Below, piece after piece: positions 52,570 to 62,035 of a DNA stretch of 64,000 nucleotides; position 1 is the stretch's first letter; the number at the start of each line of letters is the position of its first letter. Position numbers and translations under genes: made by a program. The DNA comes from Wujia chipingensis (GTDB lineage Bacteria > Bacillota > Clostridia > Lachnospirales > Lachnospiraceae). Location: the NCBI RefSeq assembly GCF_014337155.1, contig NZ_CP060632.1:2549001-2613000 (forward strand), written 5' to 3'. The notes beneath the pieces were generated by a model. The model did not search any database and was not told the DNA's origin. It saw only the letters and a list, made by a program, of their open reading frames with translations.

Positions 52570-52914
52570 TTAGAAATTGCCGCCGTTCCAGCCCCAGTTT
52601 GCAACCGCCTGATATTTCACATAGACATGATCCGGTGCAATTCCAAGCACATCCTCAAATATCTTGCAGATCTCGCCAGTCAGCTTGGAGAACGCGGACG
52701 GATTCTCGCTTCCGTACACACTTACCTCCACCATCGCCATCGGCTGATCCTTTGATCCTCGGAAATACAACTTATACTCTGGCTCAAAGCCAACCATAAG
52801 CCAGCTCTCTGACTTTCCCGGAATGGCTGTGATTGCCTGTCCCAGTCTTGACTTAATTTCCTGCTCCTGTGCATCCGTTAATGCTACACTAATTTTTGAA
52901 TTGATAAATGGCAT
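52570..52914 (-). CDS. MIF-like tautomerase family protein
   Basis: 114 aa. Pro2 (Pro1 after Met removal) in MPFINSKISV is the catalytic base of the macrophage-migration-inhibitory-factor/phenylpyruvate tautomerase superfamily, and VYVKYQAVANWGWNGGNF at the C-terminus matches the family end (NWGWNG). Likely a homotrimeric cytosolic enzyme. Such proteins occur in gut Clostridia; physiological substrate unknown. GGAGG is 8 bp upstream. It is the last gene of an operon that begins with the truncated helicase. Confidence 0.9.
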   Translation of the reverse strand: MPFINSKISVALTDAQEQEIKSRLGQAITAIPGKSESWLMVGFEPEYKLYFRGSKDQPMAMVEVSVYGSENPSAFSKLTGEICKIFEDVLGIAPDHVYVKYQAVANWGWNGGNF

Positions 52915-52929
52915 TTGTTTGTCCTCCTC

Positions 52930-53220
52930 TTATTCGTCCTCATCCGGTATACCCGTATGAAGAAATTCGTTCCACTTCTTATTGATTTCTTCCAGTTCCT
53001 TCTTCTCCATGATTCGGTTCCGATCATCCAGAATCGCCAGCATCTCATCCGCCACATCCTCCAATCTTGGATTCGAATACCGATACAGATATCCCATCAT
53101 CCGCGTCGCCGTAAAGTCCGTATTCAGATTCTTCGTCACAATGTCTGCAAATTCCTCTGGGTATCCAAGGCGAAGCATAATGTTATAAAGTTGTATGCTT
53201 TGTGGAGATTTTGGTTTCAT
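52930..53220 (-). CDS. Small conserved hypothetical protein
   Basis: 96 aa, acidic, helical, no membrane span. LYNIMLRLGYPEEFADIVTK and RMMGYLYRYSNPRLEDVADE are its most structured parts. No family recognised. 6 bp after mutT and 15 bp before the MIF-like gene in the same direction, so cotranscribed. Confidence 0.6.
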   Translation of the reverse strand: MKPKSPQSIQLYNIMLRLGYPEEFADIVTKNLNTDFTATRMMGYLYRYSNPRLEDVADEMLAILDDRNRIMEKKELEEINKKWNEFLHTGIPDEDE

Positions 53221-53226
53221 TGTATG

Positions 53227-53613
53227 TTATAGTCCTTTCTTAACTTTGTCAATCAATGTAATATCGGCAGGCAACCAGGCTACGCTATCAAGAGAATTCT
53301 TATCCAGCCATTTAGCGGCTTCATGCTCTTTTAATACCAAATCTCCCTTCAGAACTTCACACCAGAAGCAGTCCATTGACAGATGAAAAGAAGGATAATC
53401 ATACTCAATTGTATCTATTAAATCTCCTACCTGAATTTCAGAATCTAACTCTTCTTCAATTTCTCGCTTCAAAGCCTGCTGTGGGGTCTCTCCCTCTTCA
53501 ATCTTCCCTCCTGGGAACTCCCAACCGCCTTTCATCTCTCCGTATCCACGTTGCGTGGCAAATATTTTATCTTCGTGGCGTATAACTGCTGCCACAACTC
53601 TCACTTTTTTCAT
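53227..53613 (-). CDS. mutT: Nudix (deoxy)nucleoside triphosphate pyrophosphohydrolase
   Basis: 128 aa. Nudix box: GGKIEEGETPQQALKREIEE then ELDSE, giving GX5EX7REUXEE with Asp in place of the usual Gly at the end. EFPGGK and the short length match MutT-type enzymes that hydrolyse 8-oxo-dGTP and related triphosphates. AGGAG lies 6 bp before the ATG, and only 10 bp separate it from the helicase stop. Helicase-Nudix linkage is known for DUF3427 helicases, some of which are fused to such a domain. Confidence 0.9.
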   Translation of the reverse strand: MKKVRVVAAVIRHEDKIFATQRGYGEMKGGWEFPGGKIEEGETPQQALKREIEEELDSEIQVGDLIDTIEYDYPSFHLSMDCFWCEVLKGDLVLKEHEAAKWLDKNSLDSVAWLPADITLIDKVKKGL

Positions 53614-53623
53614 ACATTCTCCT

Positions 53624-55867
53624 TTATTCTTTCTCTGTATATATATCGCTCTGCAAATACCGAAGCAGGTCCTCCCTAACCGGATGATGCATCTTCGTCC
53701 GAATCTTTACTATATCGCGTTCTTTGCCTTTATTGTCCTTCTTCTTTGCAGCTTTCTTCTCCATAATATCAAATTGACCCATATAATAGAAATTCGTCTC
53801 TGCATCACTTTTTTTCACAAATAAATGCTTTCTCTTTGCATTACAAACATCTTTCACATATGAACTCTCTATACCCCGACCAATCTGTGTATCCCATCGA
53901 AATATCATATTATCCTCAAACGCATCCGCATAATCTGGTTTTCCATCAACATAAGTCTTCTCATCGCTCACTTTTTCCTTATGATATGTCACAAAGATAA
54001 AAACATCCTCACCTATCCGTTTCATTCCATACATTGTGGACGATAAATCTTTTCCACAATTCATCAAGAAACTCACATCTCGCCTAGAATACTTCTCATA
54101 AAGGACAAATGGTGTGCCATCCACAGTTGCATATTTGTCAGAATATCGTTTCAATCCCACTGATATAATATCATCTACCTGCTTAGAAAATTCCGAATGG
54201 CGTAATCTCTTCCTAAACTCATACGACAAACACGCACTCTTTTTTAATGAGTTATCACCATCAGCTAACACAATCAAATCCATATCACTATATTTTTTAT
54301 ATTCATCATCCTTCCCAACAAATCGCCCTTGCAATACATCTATCGCATTATAAAATGACTTTTCATCAATCGAGAACTGATATTTTTCTTCAAAATCCTT
54401 ACAGAATTCTCCAATATTCAAATTTCCTGTACGAATTTCCCTTCTCAGAATCTCCAGCTCATATGGACGCACCCCACTTAATATTGTCTTAGACAAATAT
54501 TCCAATATTATTTTTTCTTTTTCTGCTACCTTCCCGACATATAGCTCTTTTTCCATGTATTCTAAAAAATTCTGGTAAGTCTTATATTCCTTAATAATTA
54601 CAAGGGGATCAATCTCACCATTCTCATAAAAATCAAATAAATACGGTACCCGACCTAACCGATTTTTTAACGAACAATAGCTCTCTTTTATTATTGACCT
54701 TATCCCCTTAATCTTATCAATAGAAGCAAATATCTTCTGTTTGGCTATTTCATCAAAATGAACAGTTGAACCACCTGGTATTATATTATTGCCACTAATA
54801 ACATATTTTCGAATATTATCCGCGTTATATGTTCGATCACCAGAAAGTGCAATAGGAATCATAAAGTTGTTCTTATAATTTCCAATAAAATCTAAGATTA
54901 CAACAAACTCTTTTCCTTCCGCCTTCCGAAGGCCTCTACCCAGCTGCTGAATAAATACAATTGGAGATTGTGTTGGTCGAAGCATAATAACCTGATTCAC
55001 CTCAACAATATCCACACCTTCATTCAGAATTTCAACCGAAAAAATATAATCAAGAGGTTCTTCTTCCGAATCGCCTTCATTCATTGCAAGGCGTTCAAAT
55101 GCGTGCTGCCGTTCTTCCTCTGTTGCTGTTCCATTTAATGCAAGTGTTTTATATCGCTTCCCTGTCTCTGGATTAATCACTTGATTAAATTTATTTGACA
55201 GTTCCTCAGACTCATCAATCCGACTACAGAATATAAGCCCTTTTACACGCTCTCCGCTATAGCCATAGAAATTCGCTTGTTCTACGATGTGTTGCACACG
55301 TTCATCACTAGTTAAATTATTAAAATCTCGATCTCCAATCTTCGCCTTTGCAAGTTGTTTTTCATCCAACGTCGAAATATCACTTATTCCAAAATAATGA
55401 AATGCACAAAGCATATCTTCTTCCATTGCTTGCTGCAAACGGATCTCATACGCAATCTGATGATGAAATATCTCGTAAATATTTCTTCCTTCAATCTCAT
55501 CATCACGTTTATCTGGCGTCGCTGTCATACCGAGCCATAACTTCGGTGTAAAGTAATGCATAATTTTCTGATAAGTGTTTGCTGATGAATGATGCGCCTC
55601 GTCCAGTATAATACAATCAAACGAATCCGGACTATACTTCTTAAGATTTTGATCCTTATTTAATGTTTGCACAGTTGCAAACACATAATCTTTATCATAT
55701 TCTGCATTCCCAGTGCCAACCAATCCCATTGATACTGATTTTGAGAATACATTTTGATAAGCTTTCTTTGTCTGTCTCGCTAATTGACTTCGATGTACCA
55801 AAAATAAAACTCTACGAAATCCTAATTCCCGCATAGCAAAAGCCGATGCATAAGTCTTTCCTGTTCC
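53624..55867 (-). pseudogene. DUF3427 DEAD/DEAH helicase truncated at the Walker A motif
   Basis: The helicase sequence begins abruptly at GTGKTYASAFAMRELGF (codon at 55867), the second half of the Walker A motif; the preceding bases encode unrelated residues with no ribosome binding site. Everything downstream is intact: DEAHH, TATPDKRDD, SRIDESEE, QLGRGLRKAEGKEFVVILDF (helicase motif VI), then the long C-terminal DUF3427 region. The lost part is the N-terminal domain, often a PLD-type nuclease, plus the first P-loop residues. Intact forms act in restriction or phage-defence-like systems. The clean break in a conserved motif suggests integration of a site-specific element rather than decay. 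Confidence 0.85.
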
Positions 55868-55922
55868 CCTTCGTGTCAAGGGTGTGATGGGAAGGTTTTT
55901 GATATTTTTTCTGATAGGGTTG

Positions 55923-56228
55923 TTATTCAGTTGTATTCTTATTATGGTTGTTCGCAAATAAGCGTTCTAATACTTCTAGCGTTTTGCCACTTTCTGTATA
56001 GAGAAAAGTTCCATCTCCATCAATCGAATAAAGAATATCAAAGACACCTTCTCCAATAGTGCAATTCTGATACCAATCACAATCTGGTGCTATATATTTA
56101 TCACTAATAATTGCACCTTCTTCTTTAAGAATTTTCATAACCTCTGCAAACTCTTCATCATCAGGTCTTCTCTCGTAGTTTTTAAAATACAACCGGTTAT
56201 TATCACCAGCCATTCTAAATGTTTCCAT
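55923..56228 (-). CDS. Small hypothetical protein beside the integration junction
   Basis: 101 aa, acidic, cytosolic. Notable segments: RRPDDEEFAEVMKILKEEG, KYIAPDCDWYQNCTIGEGVF and DGDGTFLYTESGKTLEVLER. No recognised family. Its 3' end lies 55 bp from the helicase junction, so it would be the first gene on the element side. AAGGTAGG before the ATG is a weak but possible ribosome binding site. Confidence 0.5.
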   Translation of the reverse strand: METFRMAGDNNRLYFKNYERRPDDEEFAEVMKILKEEGAIISDKYIAPDCDWYQNCTIGEGVFDILYSIDGDGTFLYTESGKTLEVLERLFANNHNKNTTE

Positions 56229-56429
56229 TATTAGATATGCACCTACCTTTCATAATGCGGTAGCGGGTTATGACTCCCGCTTTGCAATCACCTAGTTGCA
56301 CCAATATGTACTACTCAATAAATTCATCTATTATCTTTATAATACGTTCACATTTTCCCAAATAACAATATAACCCTGACACATATCAGAACTATATCAT
56401 CTTTATGCATCATTACCTTATATTCTTTA

Positions 56430-57608
56430 CTATTTTATTTGATTTAAGATATTTCTAAATCTCTTAAGCAAATCATCATAAGTCATAATATCTACAATAT
56501 TTTTGTGCTGACGTTTTATAATTTCAAAATCAAATAATTGCTCATCTGTTAAATTATTACTTCTTCCAAGTAACAAAATCCCTTGCGGATTAACTACCTT
56601 TAAGCGAAAATTTGAAGGCAAATGATTTCGCACCTTATCTTGTATCTTTTTTACCCTTGCTTCTCCTTCATGATTAAGAATGTATATATACTTTTCTATT
56701 TGAACTATTGCTCCTTCAAGATCTCTACTTGCAACGTAATTATTTCTATATTCTGTAGTTGAAACAACTTTAATGCCATCAGGCTTTTTAATTTCTAAAA
56801 TATCAACAAAACCGGCTGAATCTACCAAAATAAAATCTGGTGTTTTCATATGACGGCCATCTGTTCCAACTTCAATTTCCCTAAAGCGAGCAATATACTT
56901 GGGGTATAATACACAAATTATCTCATAAATTCGCCTTTGCCATTCTTTCTCTGAATATGACATTGAATCTTCAAGCATTAGTTCAAGTTCATCATAAGCC
57001 TTCTTATACATTTCATATCCCATTAACTTAATATTAGGAAAAGAAGATAATGGCAAATTTGCTTCCTTTTTCTCTAAGTATCTTTCATACGACTCTTTGT
57101 TTTTCCATACGCCCTCGACATAGGTCGAAAGCAAATATGATATTCTAGAAGATACATATTTTTTTACCTCATATGAATTTGGAAATACTTCTATCAACTC
57201 AAGAAATGCTCTCGACGGTAAATAATTTTCCTCTCCATTTTCATCAGCCACTATACACAAATCATCTTGCAATAATTCATCTATCTTTTTTATCACTGAA
57301 GTTTTTGGATATGTAATAAACCACTTATCTGAGATATTCAACTTTTTCTCAATTGAAATATTATGCTTAATTCCAAATACTTCTCTATCAAGCAAATAGT
57401 AATTTCCTTTAGTTTTTGCAATTGTAAAACAAATTGATTCGTCATCCTGATTAATTTCAACTATGTTTGTCTTATTTACCCAAAAAGTTCCTTTTATCCA
57501 AGTTCCGTCATTTATATTTTGTTCAATTACATCAAAGTTTATTGCAGGCGAATAAATAATATTCAAACATTTTTCTTCGCACACCACCTTAATTGATTTT
57601 GATGACAT
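56430..57608 (-). CDS. sduA: Shedu anti-phage system nuclease (SduA, DUF4263)
   Basis: 392 aa. C-terminal DUF4263 domain with PD-(D/E)XK residues: Asp258 in TPDFILVDSAG, Glu272 and Lys274 in DILEIKKP, and Gln303 with Tyr307 in the following helix. NPQGILLLGRSN and the terminal TYDDLLKRFRNIL are Shedu signatures. The N-terminal 200 residues are a divergent sensor domain. Shedu is a single-gene defence system whose nuclease acts on phage DNA. Very AT-rich. GGAG lies 9 bp before the ATG. It lies between the helicase break and the recombinases and is probably cargo of the element. Confidence 0.85.
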   Translation of the reverse strand: MSSKSIKVVCEEKCLNIIYSPAINFDVIEQNINDGTWIKGTFWVNKTNIVEINQDDESICFTIAKTKGNYYLLDREVFGIKHNISIEKKLNISDKWFITYPKTSVIKKIDELLQDDLCIVADENGEENYLPSRAFLELIEVFPNSYEVKKYVSSRISYLLSTYVEGVWKNKESYERYLEKKEANLPLSSFPNIKLMGYEMYKKAYDELELMLEDSMSYSEKEWQRRIYEIICVLYPKYIARFREIEVGTDGRHMKTPDFILVDSAGFVDILEIKKPDGIKVVSTTEYRNNYVASRDLEGAIVQIEKYIYILNHEGEARVKKIQDKVRNHLPSNFRLKVVNPQGILLLGRSNNLTDEQLFDFEIIKRQHKNIVDIMTYDDLLKRFRNILNQIK

Positions 57609-57896
57609 TTCTTATACTCCCTATTCTTGCATTATTCCATCTCTATTCTACCGTCTTAGCAATTCTTTTGTCTTATTTTCATCAGTTACTCATTCAATGT
57701 GTAACGATTTGTTTCTATAAAAAGAAATATTTAAGTGCAATATGTATTGTATCGGATTAGTGTTTTCTTCACTGAATCGTTTTCTACACATTCAATTTTT
57801 GCATCAAAGTCTCCATACATTATATGTTCAAATTATTTCTACTAAAATTCCAAACGATATTTTCTATCCTTCCTTCACATAACATTACTCATGACA

Positions 57897-58640
57897 CTAT
57901 TTCTTAGCTTCAAATCTAGAATTCTTTTGATATTTATTCTTGATAACAATACCCAATAAGAACGAAATACTTCCAATTGCAAATCCTATTATCATTTCAT
58001 CAAATATCATTCTAGCTTGTTCAAAATAATTTAGTGCTATAAAACACACAAGCACAAACATAAAAATTGTCCCTGTAATAGGCACTAATTTACTCCTTAC
58101 TTCGAACACCGTTTTCCAATCCCTCAGCACCTCTTTAATTGTATTCTTTTGCTGTACTTTCTGAATCGAAATATATGACCCCATCCAAATAGAAAAAGCC
58201 ATACTTATTACTTCAAAATAATCCTCTTCACCAGTTTGTGCAAACAAAATTATACCTATTACAATCATGCCACCGATACTTATTGAATTACACCATTGCC
58301 TTTCTCCATCTGACAATTCTATATTGTATTCAATGACTCCTGTATCTACATTTCTTTCTCTCCAAATCCAGCCAAAAATCTTATATGCAATTTTCCATGT
58401 AATCAGCAATATAAGTGCGCCAGCCAACGCAGAACCCTTCCATTGTTTCCAACTCCATATATACGATGCCAGAAATGCCATTATATATCCACTCAACATA
58501 AAAAGCATATACAAGATCATCTGCGCGTATTTTCTAAATGTACTCACGAAATTCTTTGTCTGCCATTCAAAACAATAAGTACTCAAGCATATTACCAAAA
58601 AAATAATCCACCAAATAAAAAATCCAAACAAATAATTCAT
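57897..58640 (-). CDS. Orphan multi-span membrane protein
   Basis: 247 aa with about six hydrophobic helices and a cytosolic loop containing WRERNVDTGVIEYN. Starts MNYLFGFFIWWIIFLVICLS. No family recognised. GGAGG is 5 bp before the ATG. Unlike anything nearby in function; being adjacent to the Shedu gene it may be an unrelated passenger or a membrane partner in defence. The 288 bp between it and the Shedu gene hold no gene I can support. Confidence 0.5.
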   Translation of the reverse strand: MNYLFGFFIWWIIFLVICLSTYCFEWQTKNFVSTFRKYAQMILYMLFMLSGYIMAFLASYIWSWKQWKGSALAGALILLITWKIAYKIFGWIWRERNVDTGVIEYNIELSDGERQWCNSISIGGMIVIGIILFAQTGEEDYFEVISMAFSIWMGSYISIQKVQQKNTIKEVLRDWKTVFEVRSKLVPITGTIFMFVLVCFIALNYFEQARMIFDEMIIGFAIGSISFLLGIVIKNKYQKNSRFEAKK

Positions 58641-58707
58641 TGATTACCTCCAGTGCCTTTAATATATAAATATCAGATACAATTTTTCTATATTTAACAC
58701 ATTTTAA

Positions 58708-60336
58708 TTATACCACCCCATTTCCATATTCTCCACCGAATGTTCTATCTTTTTCGACCTTTCCCATCTCCCCAAACTCATCCTTAAACTTCCACTTTAT
58801 CTCCACCCTATCCTTAGCATACACGACAATCTCCTCCACAAAAGCACCAACCATTTCCCTATTAAGTCCGGTCAGTTTCAGCTGTCCTCCCAGCATTTCC
58901 AAACCTGCCACTTCCGGCACATCCACATCTGCCATCTTGGTGACTGCTGCCCTCTGCTTTTCGATATTCTCCTGCAGTCGCTCAAGCATCTGCTCATATA
59001 TCTTACGCTGTTCCAGATATGTTTCTTTATCTGTCATACCAAGCTTGTAACTTTCATAAGCTTCACGCAAGTCCTTTTCGATCAGTTCACGACTATGCTC
59101 CATATCTGAAAGATGCTTCTCTGCCTGCTTTAATCGCTCTGCCTGTTTTTCCCGCTGCATATCCACAACCTTTCTGGAATCTACCAGTACATCAATCATC
59201 ATCTGAAGTGCTTTCTTCACAATGCTTTCTATATCGGCATCCAGCACACTGATATTGCATTTTCCATCCGATTTATCTAGATAATGATTTGCGCAATAAT
59301 ACTTCGGTCGACCGGCATAAGTATGAGACAGGCGATGTCCACAGTTACCACAGATCATTTTTCCAGTCAGGCAATGTGTTTCATGCTTTCTTTTGGCACT
59401 GGCACATGTATTTCCTTTTCGCATGGCAACGGTTTTTTCAAAATCCGCCTTGTTTATAATTGCTTCGTGACAATTTTCCACACGCTTCCATTCATCCTCT
59501 GGGAGTGCTTTTGCGTGTTTATCACCGACATTCTCACTCTTGAAACGACTGTAAACCATCGTGCCGGTATACTGCTCATTTCCGAGGATTCTTCCTATTG
59601 CAACATTATTCCAGAGAGGCTTTTTCTCACGATATCTGGCAAGTTGCTTTTCACCTCCTACTTGCATGGCAATATACACTCCCGGTGTATCTATTCCATC
59701 ACAGTTCAGTCCTTCTGCAATTTTATACATAGATTTTCCAGACAGGAACTCTTTGAAAATGCGCTTTACAATCTGACTGGCAAACTCATCCACAACCAAC
59801 TTATGCTTGTCCTCTGGACTTTTCACATAACCATAAGGTGCATAGGTAGCTATGTACTTACCGCTGCCACGCTTTGTATCAAGTGTCAATGATACTTTGG
59901 AGGACTGTTCCTCACTGAAGAAATCATATAGAATCCCCTTAAATGCAACATCAATCTCACCGATACCACCCACATAATCTGCGCTGTCATAATTATCATT
60001 TATGGCAATAAATCGCACACCCATAAAAGGAAATATTTGTTCAATATACTTTCCCTGCTCGATATGATCTCTGGAAAATCTGGAGAAATCCTTTACAATA
60101 ATGCATGAAATCTGCTTTCTTTTCACCAGTTCCAGCATTCTCTGCATATCTGGGCGATCCATATTTTTACCCGAATAGCCATCATCCACAAACTCCATCA
60201 CACTCACTTTGCGAAGTTCCTTATTTTTATTGATAAATCCACGGATAAAAGCACGCTGATTGGTAATACTGTTGCTCTCATCTTTTACAAATTCATCTTC
60301 CTTTGATAATCTCAAATATATTGCTATCTGCTCCAT
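58708..60336 (-). CDS. Large serine recombinase (third of three)
   Basis: 542 aa. N-terminal resolvase domain with catalytic Ser in IYLRLSKEDEF (near residue 10), FVDDGYSGKNMDRPDMQRML and CIIVKDFSRFSRD. Recombinase domain and zinc ribbon CGNCGHRLSHTY with a distal Cys pair, then a long coiled coil (about 400-480). It starts 1 bp after the stop of the second recombinase (TAAATG arrangement). Large serine recombinases integrate or excise mobile elements at short att sites; multiple genes often work together. Confidence 0.95.
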   Translation of the reverse strand: MEQIAIYLRLSKEDEFVKDESNSITNQRAFIRGFINKNKELRKVSVMEFVDDGYSGKNMDRPDMQRMLELVKRKQISCIIVKDFSRFSRDHIEQGKYIEQIFPFMGVRFIAINDNYDSADYVGGIGEIDVAFKGILYDFFSEEQSSKVSLTLDTKRGSGKYIATYAPYGYVKSPEDKHKLVVDEFASQIVKRIFKEFLSGKSMYKIAEGLNCDGIDTPGVYIAMQVGGEKQLARYREKKPLWNNVAIGRILGNEQYTGTMVYSRFKSENVGDKHAKALPEDEWKRVENCHEAIINKADFEKTVAMRKGNTCASAKRKHETHCLTGKMICGNCGHRLSHTYAGRPKYYCANHYLDKSDGKCNISVLDADIESIVKKALQMMIDVLVDSRKVVDMQREKQAERLKQAEKHLSDMEHSRELIEKDLREAYESYKLGMTDKETYLEQRKIYEQMLERLQENIEKQRAAVTKMADVDVPEVAGLEMLGGQLKLTGLNREMVGAFVEEIVVYAKDRVEIKWKFKDEFGEMGKVEKDRTFGGEYGNGVV

Positions 60337-60337
60337 T

Positions 60338-62035
60338 TTAAATCTCCTCTCCGTCTGTCATCCTGGCATACTCGTCTTTAAAATTTAGATTAATTACCAG
60401 CCTCTTATCTGGATACAGGTAAATACTGTCGACCAGTATTTTAATCATATTTCTATCCAGGGAGACCTCACTTTGAAAACGATAAATCGCTTTCAGCCAC
60501 TGTATCTTCTTCTCACAGAATCTCTTCACACGCCTACGGCTTGCTTCCTCATCCGTTATCTGCCCCCAAAGTCTCATTATGGCATCTGCATTTTTCTTCT
60601 GCCTGCACTTGAAATCTGCCCTGGTAATCTCTCCGGTAACATAAGACTGATACTCTTTGCTTTCTTCGTAATTCTTCCTGTCAATCTGCTTCTGAATCTT
60701 CTGAATCCGCATATCATGCTCTTTCAGTTCCCTGTCCATCACGCCTCGCATGGAAGCCTCCGTCCTGTCACTGTCTGTAAGTACTGCAATTTGAGTTGTA
60801 AGCAGGTTATGCACCACCTTTATAAGCTCCTGCTCCATAATGGTACAGCCACACTGTTTCCCACCGAAATCATAATTGTATCTGCAGGAATAAAAATACT
60901 GACGCTCCAACACTCCATCCTTCTCCAAGATTCTGGAAGCTAAAGGAATTCTTCTGCCACAATTTCCACAGAATAAAATTCCTGCAAAAATGTCCTCTTT
61001 TATCGGCAGATTCTTTCCCCTGTCAGATGTGAAAATGCTTTCTTCCACCTTCTTATACATAACAGCTCTTACCTTGTTGAAAAGCTCCTTATCCACGATT
61101 GCCTCATGGGTATTTTCAACCACAATCCAATCATTTTCATCCGTAGCATGCCTTGCCTCGTTATCATACAGGCTGGTACGCCTTTTCCCCTGTACCATAT
61201 TTCCAATATAAGCCTGATTTTTTAAAATGTTGGAAATCGTACCAGGATACCATGCCTTTGCTTCTGCACCTTCCTCCACATAGAGATTCCCCGTTTTCAG
61301 ATAATCTCCCGGTAATGCAAGACGATACTCCTGAAGTGCTTTCGCAATCTCCCTGAGCGTCACTCCATCTGCTGCCAGTTCAAAAATCTGACGGACAACT
61401 GCCGCCGCGTCCCTGTCTATCACATACTTGCGAAGTGCATCCCCGCTATCCACCTTATAACCATATGGTGCATTGCTTCCGGTAAATTTGCCCCTTTCCA
61501 TATCAAGCCTGCGACTGACTGAAACACGCTTTGAAATATCCTTGGCATACATGTCATTCACCAGATTTTTCAACGCTATTTCCAACGCCTTATTCTGGTT
61601 AAATTCTGCTTCCGTGTCAAAATGATCACTTACCGATATAAAACGTACCCCAAGAAACGGGAATATCGTCTCAATATAGTTGCTGGCTTCGATATAATCC
61701 CTGCCAAAACGGGACATATCCTTCACAATAATGCAGCTGATTTTCCCTTCTCTGACATCATCCATCATCTGCCCGAATGCAGGTCTGTCAAAACTGGTTC
61801 CCGACACTGCACTGTCAACATATTCATGGTATTCTGCAAATTCAGCCTTATCCTTGATAAATTCTCTTAAAATACTCAGCTGGTTGGCTATGGACTCCGA
61901 CGGTCTGGATTTCAGTTCCACCGACAATCTGGCATAAAGTGCAACACGAAAGGATTTTCTCTGCTTTACAGGTACACCAGCTGTTACCGCTTCCGGTATC
62001 TGAACTGCATTAAATCTGTTCTTCGTTCTCGCCAT
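60338..62035 (-). CDS. Large serine recombinase (second of three)
   Basis: 565 aa. Catalytic Ser in LYARLSVELKSR (near residue 36), YVDSAVSGTSFDRPAFGQMM, IIVKDMSRFGRD, DMYAKDISKRV, and a zinc ribbon CGNCGRRIPL. The coiled-coil C-terminal part contains ADFKCRQKKNADAIMRLWGQ. Its ATG directly abuts the stop of the first recombinase (TAAATG), so translation is coupled. N-terminus MARTKNRFNAVQIPEAV is longer than the other two. Confidence 0.95.
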   Translation of the reverse strand: MARTKNRFNAVQIPEAVTAGVPVKQRKSFRVALYARLSVELKSRPSESIANQLSILREFIKDKAEFAEYHEYVDSAVSGTSFDRPAFGQMMDDVREGKISCIIVKDMSRFGRDYIEASNYIETIFPFLGVRFISVSDHFDTEAEFNQNKALEIALKNLVNDMYAKDISKRVSVSRRLDMERGKFTGSNAPYGYKVDSGDALRKYVIDRDAAAVVRQIFELAADGVTLREIAKALQEYRLALPGDYLKTGNLYVEEGAEAKAWYPGTISNILKNQAYIGNMVQGKRRTSLYDNEARHATDENDWIVVENTHEAIVDKELFNKVRAVMYKKVEESIFTSDRGKNLPIKEDIFAGILFCGNCGRRIPLASRILEKDGVLERQYFYSCRYNYDFGGKQCGCTIMEQELIKVVHNLLTTQIAVLTDSDRTEASMRGVMDRELKEHDMRIQKIQKQIDRKNYEESKEYQSYVTGEITRADFKCRQKKNADAIMRLWGQITDEEASRRRVKRFCEKKIQWLKAIYRFQSEVSLDRNMIKILVDSIYLYPDKRLVINLNFKDEYARMTDGEEI

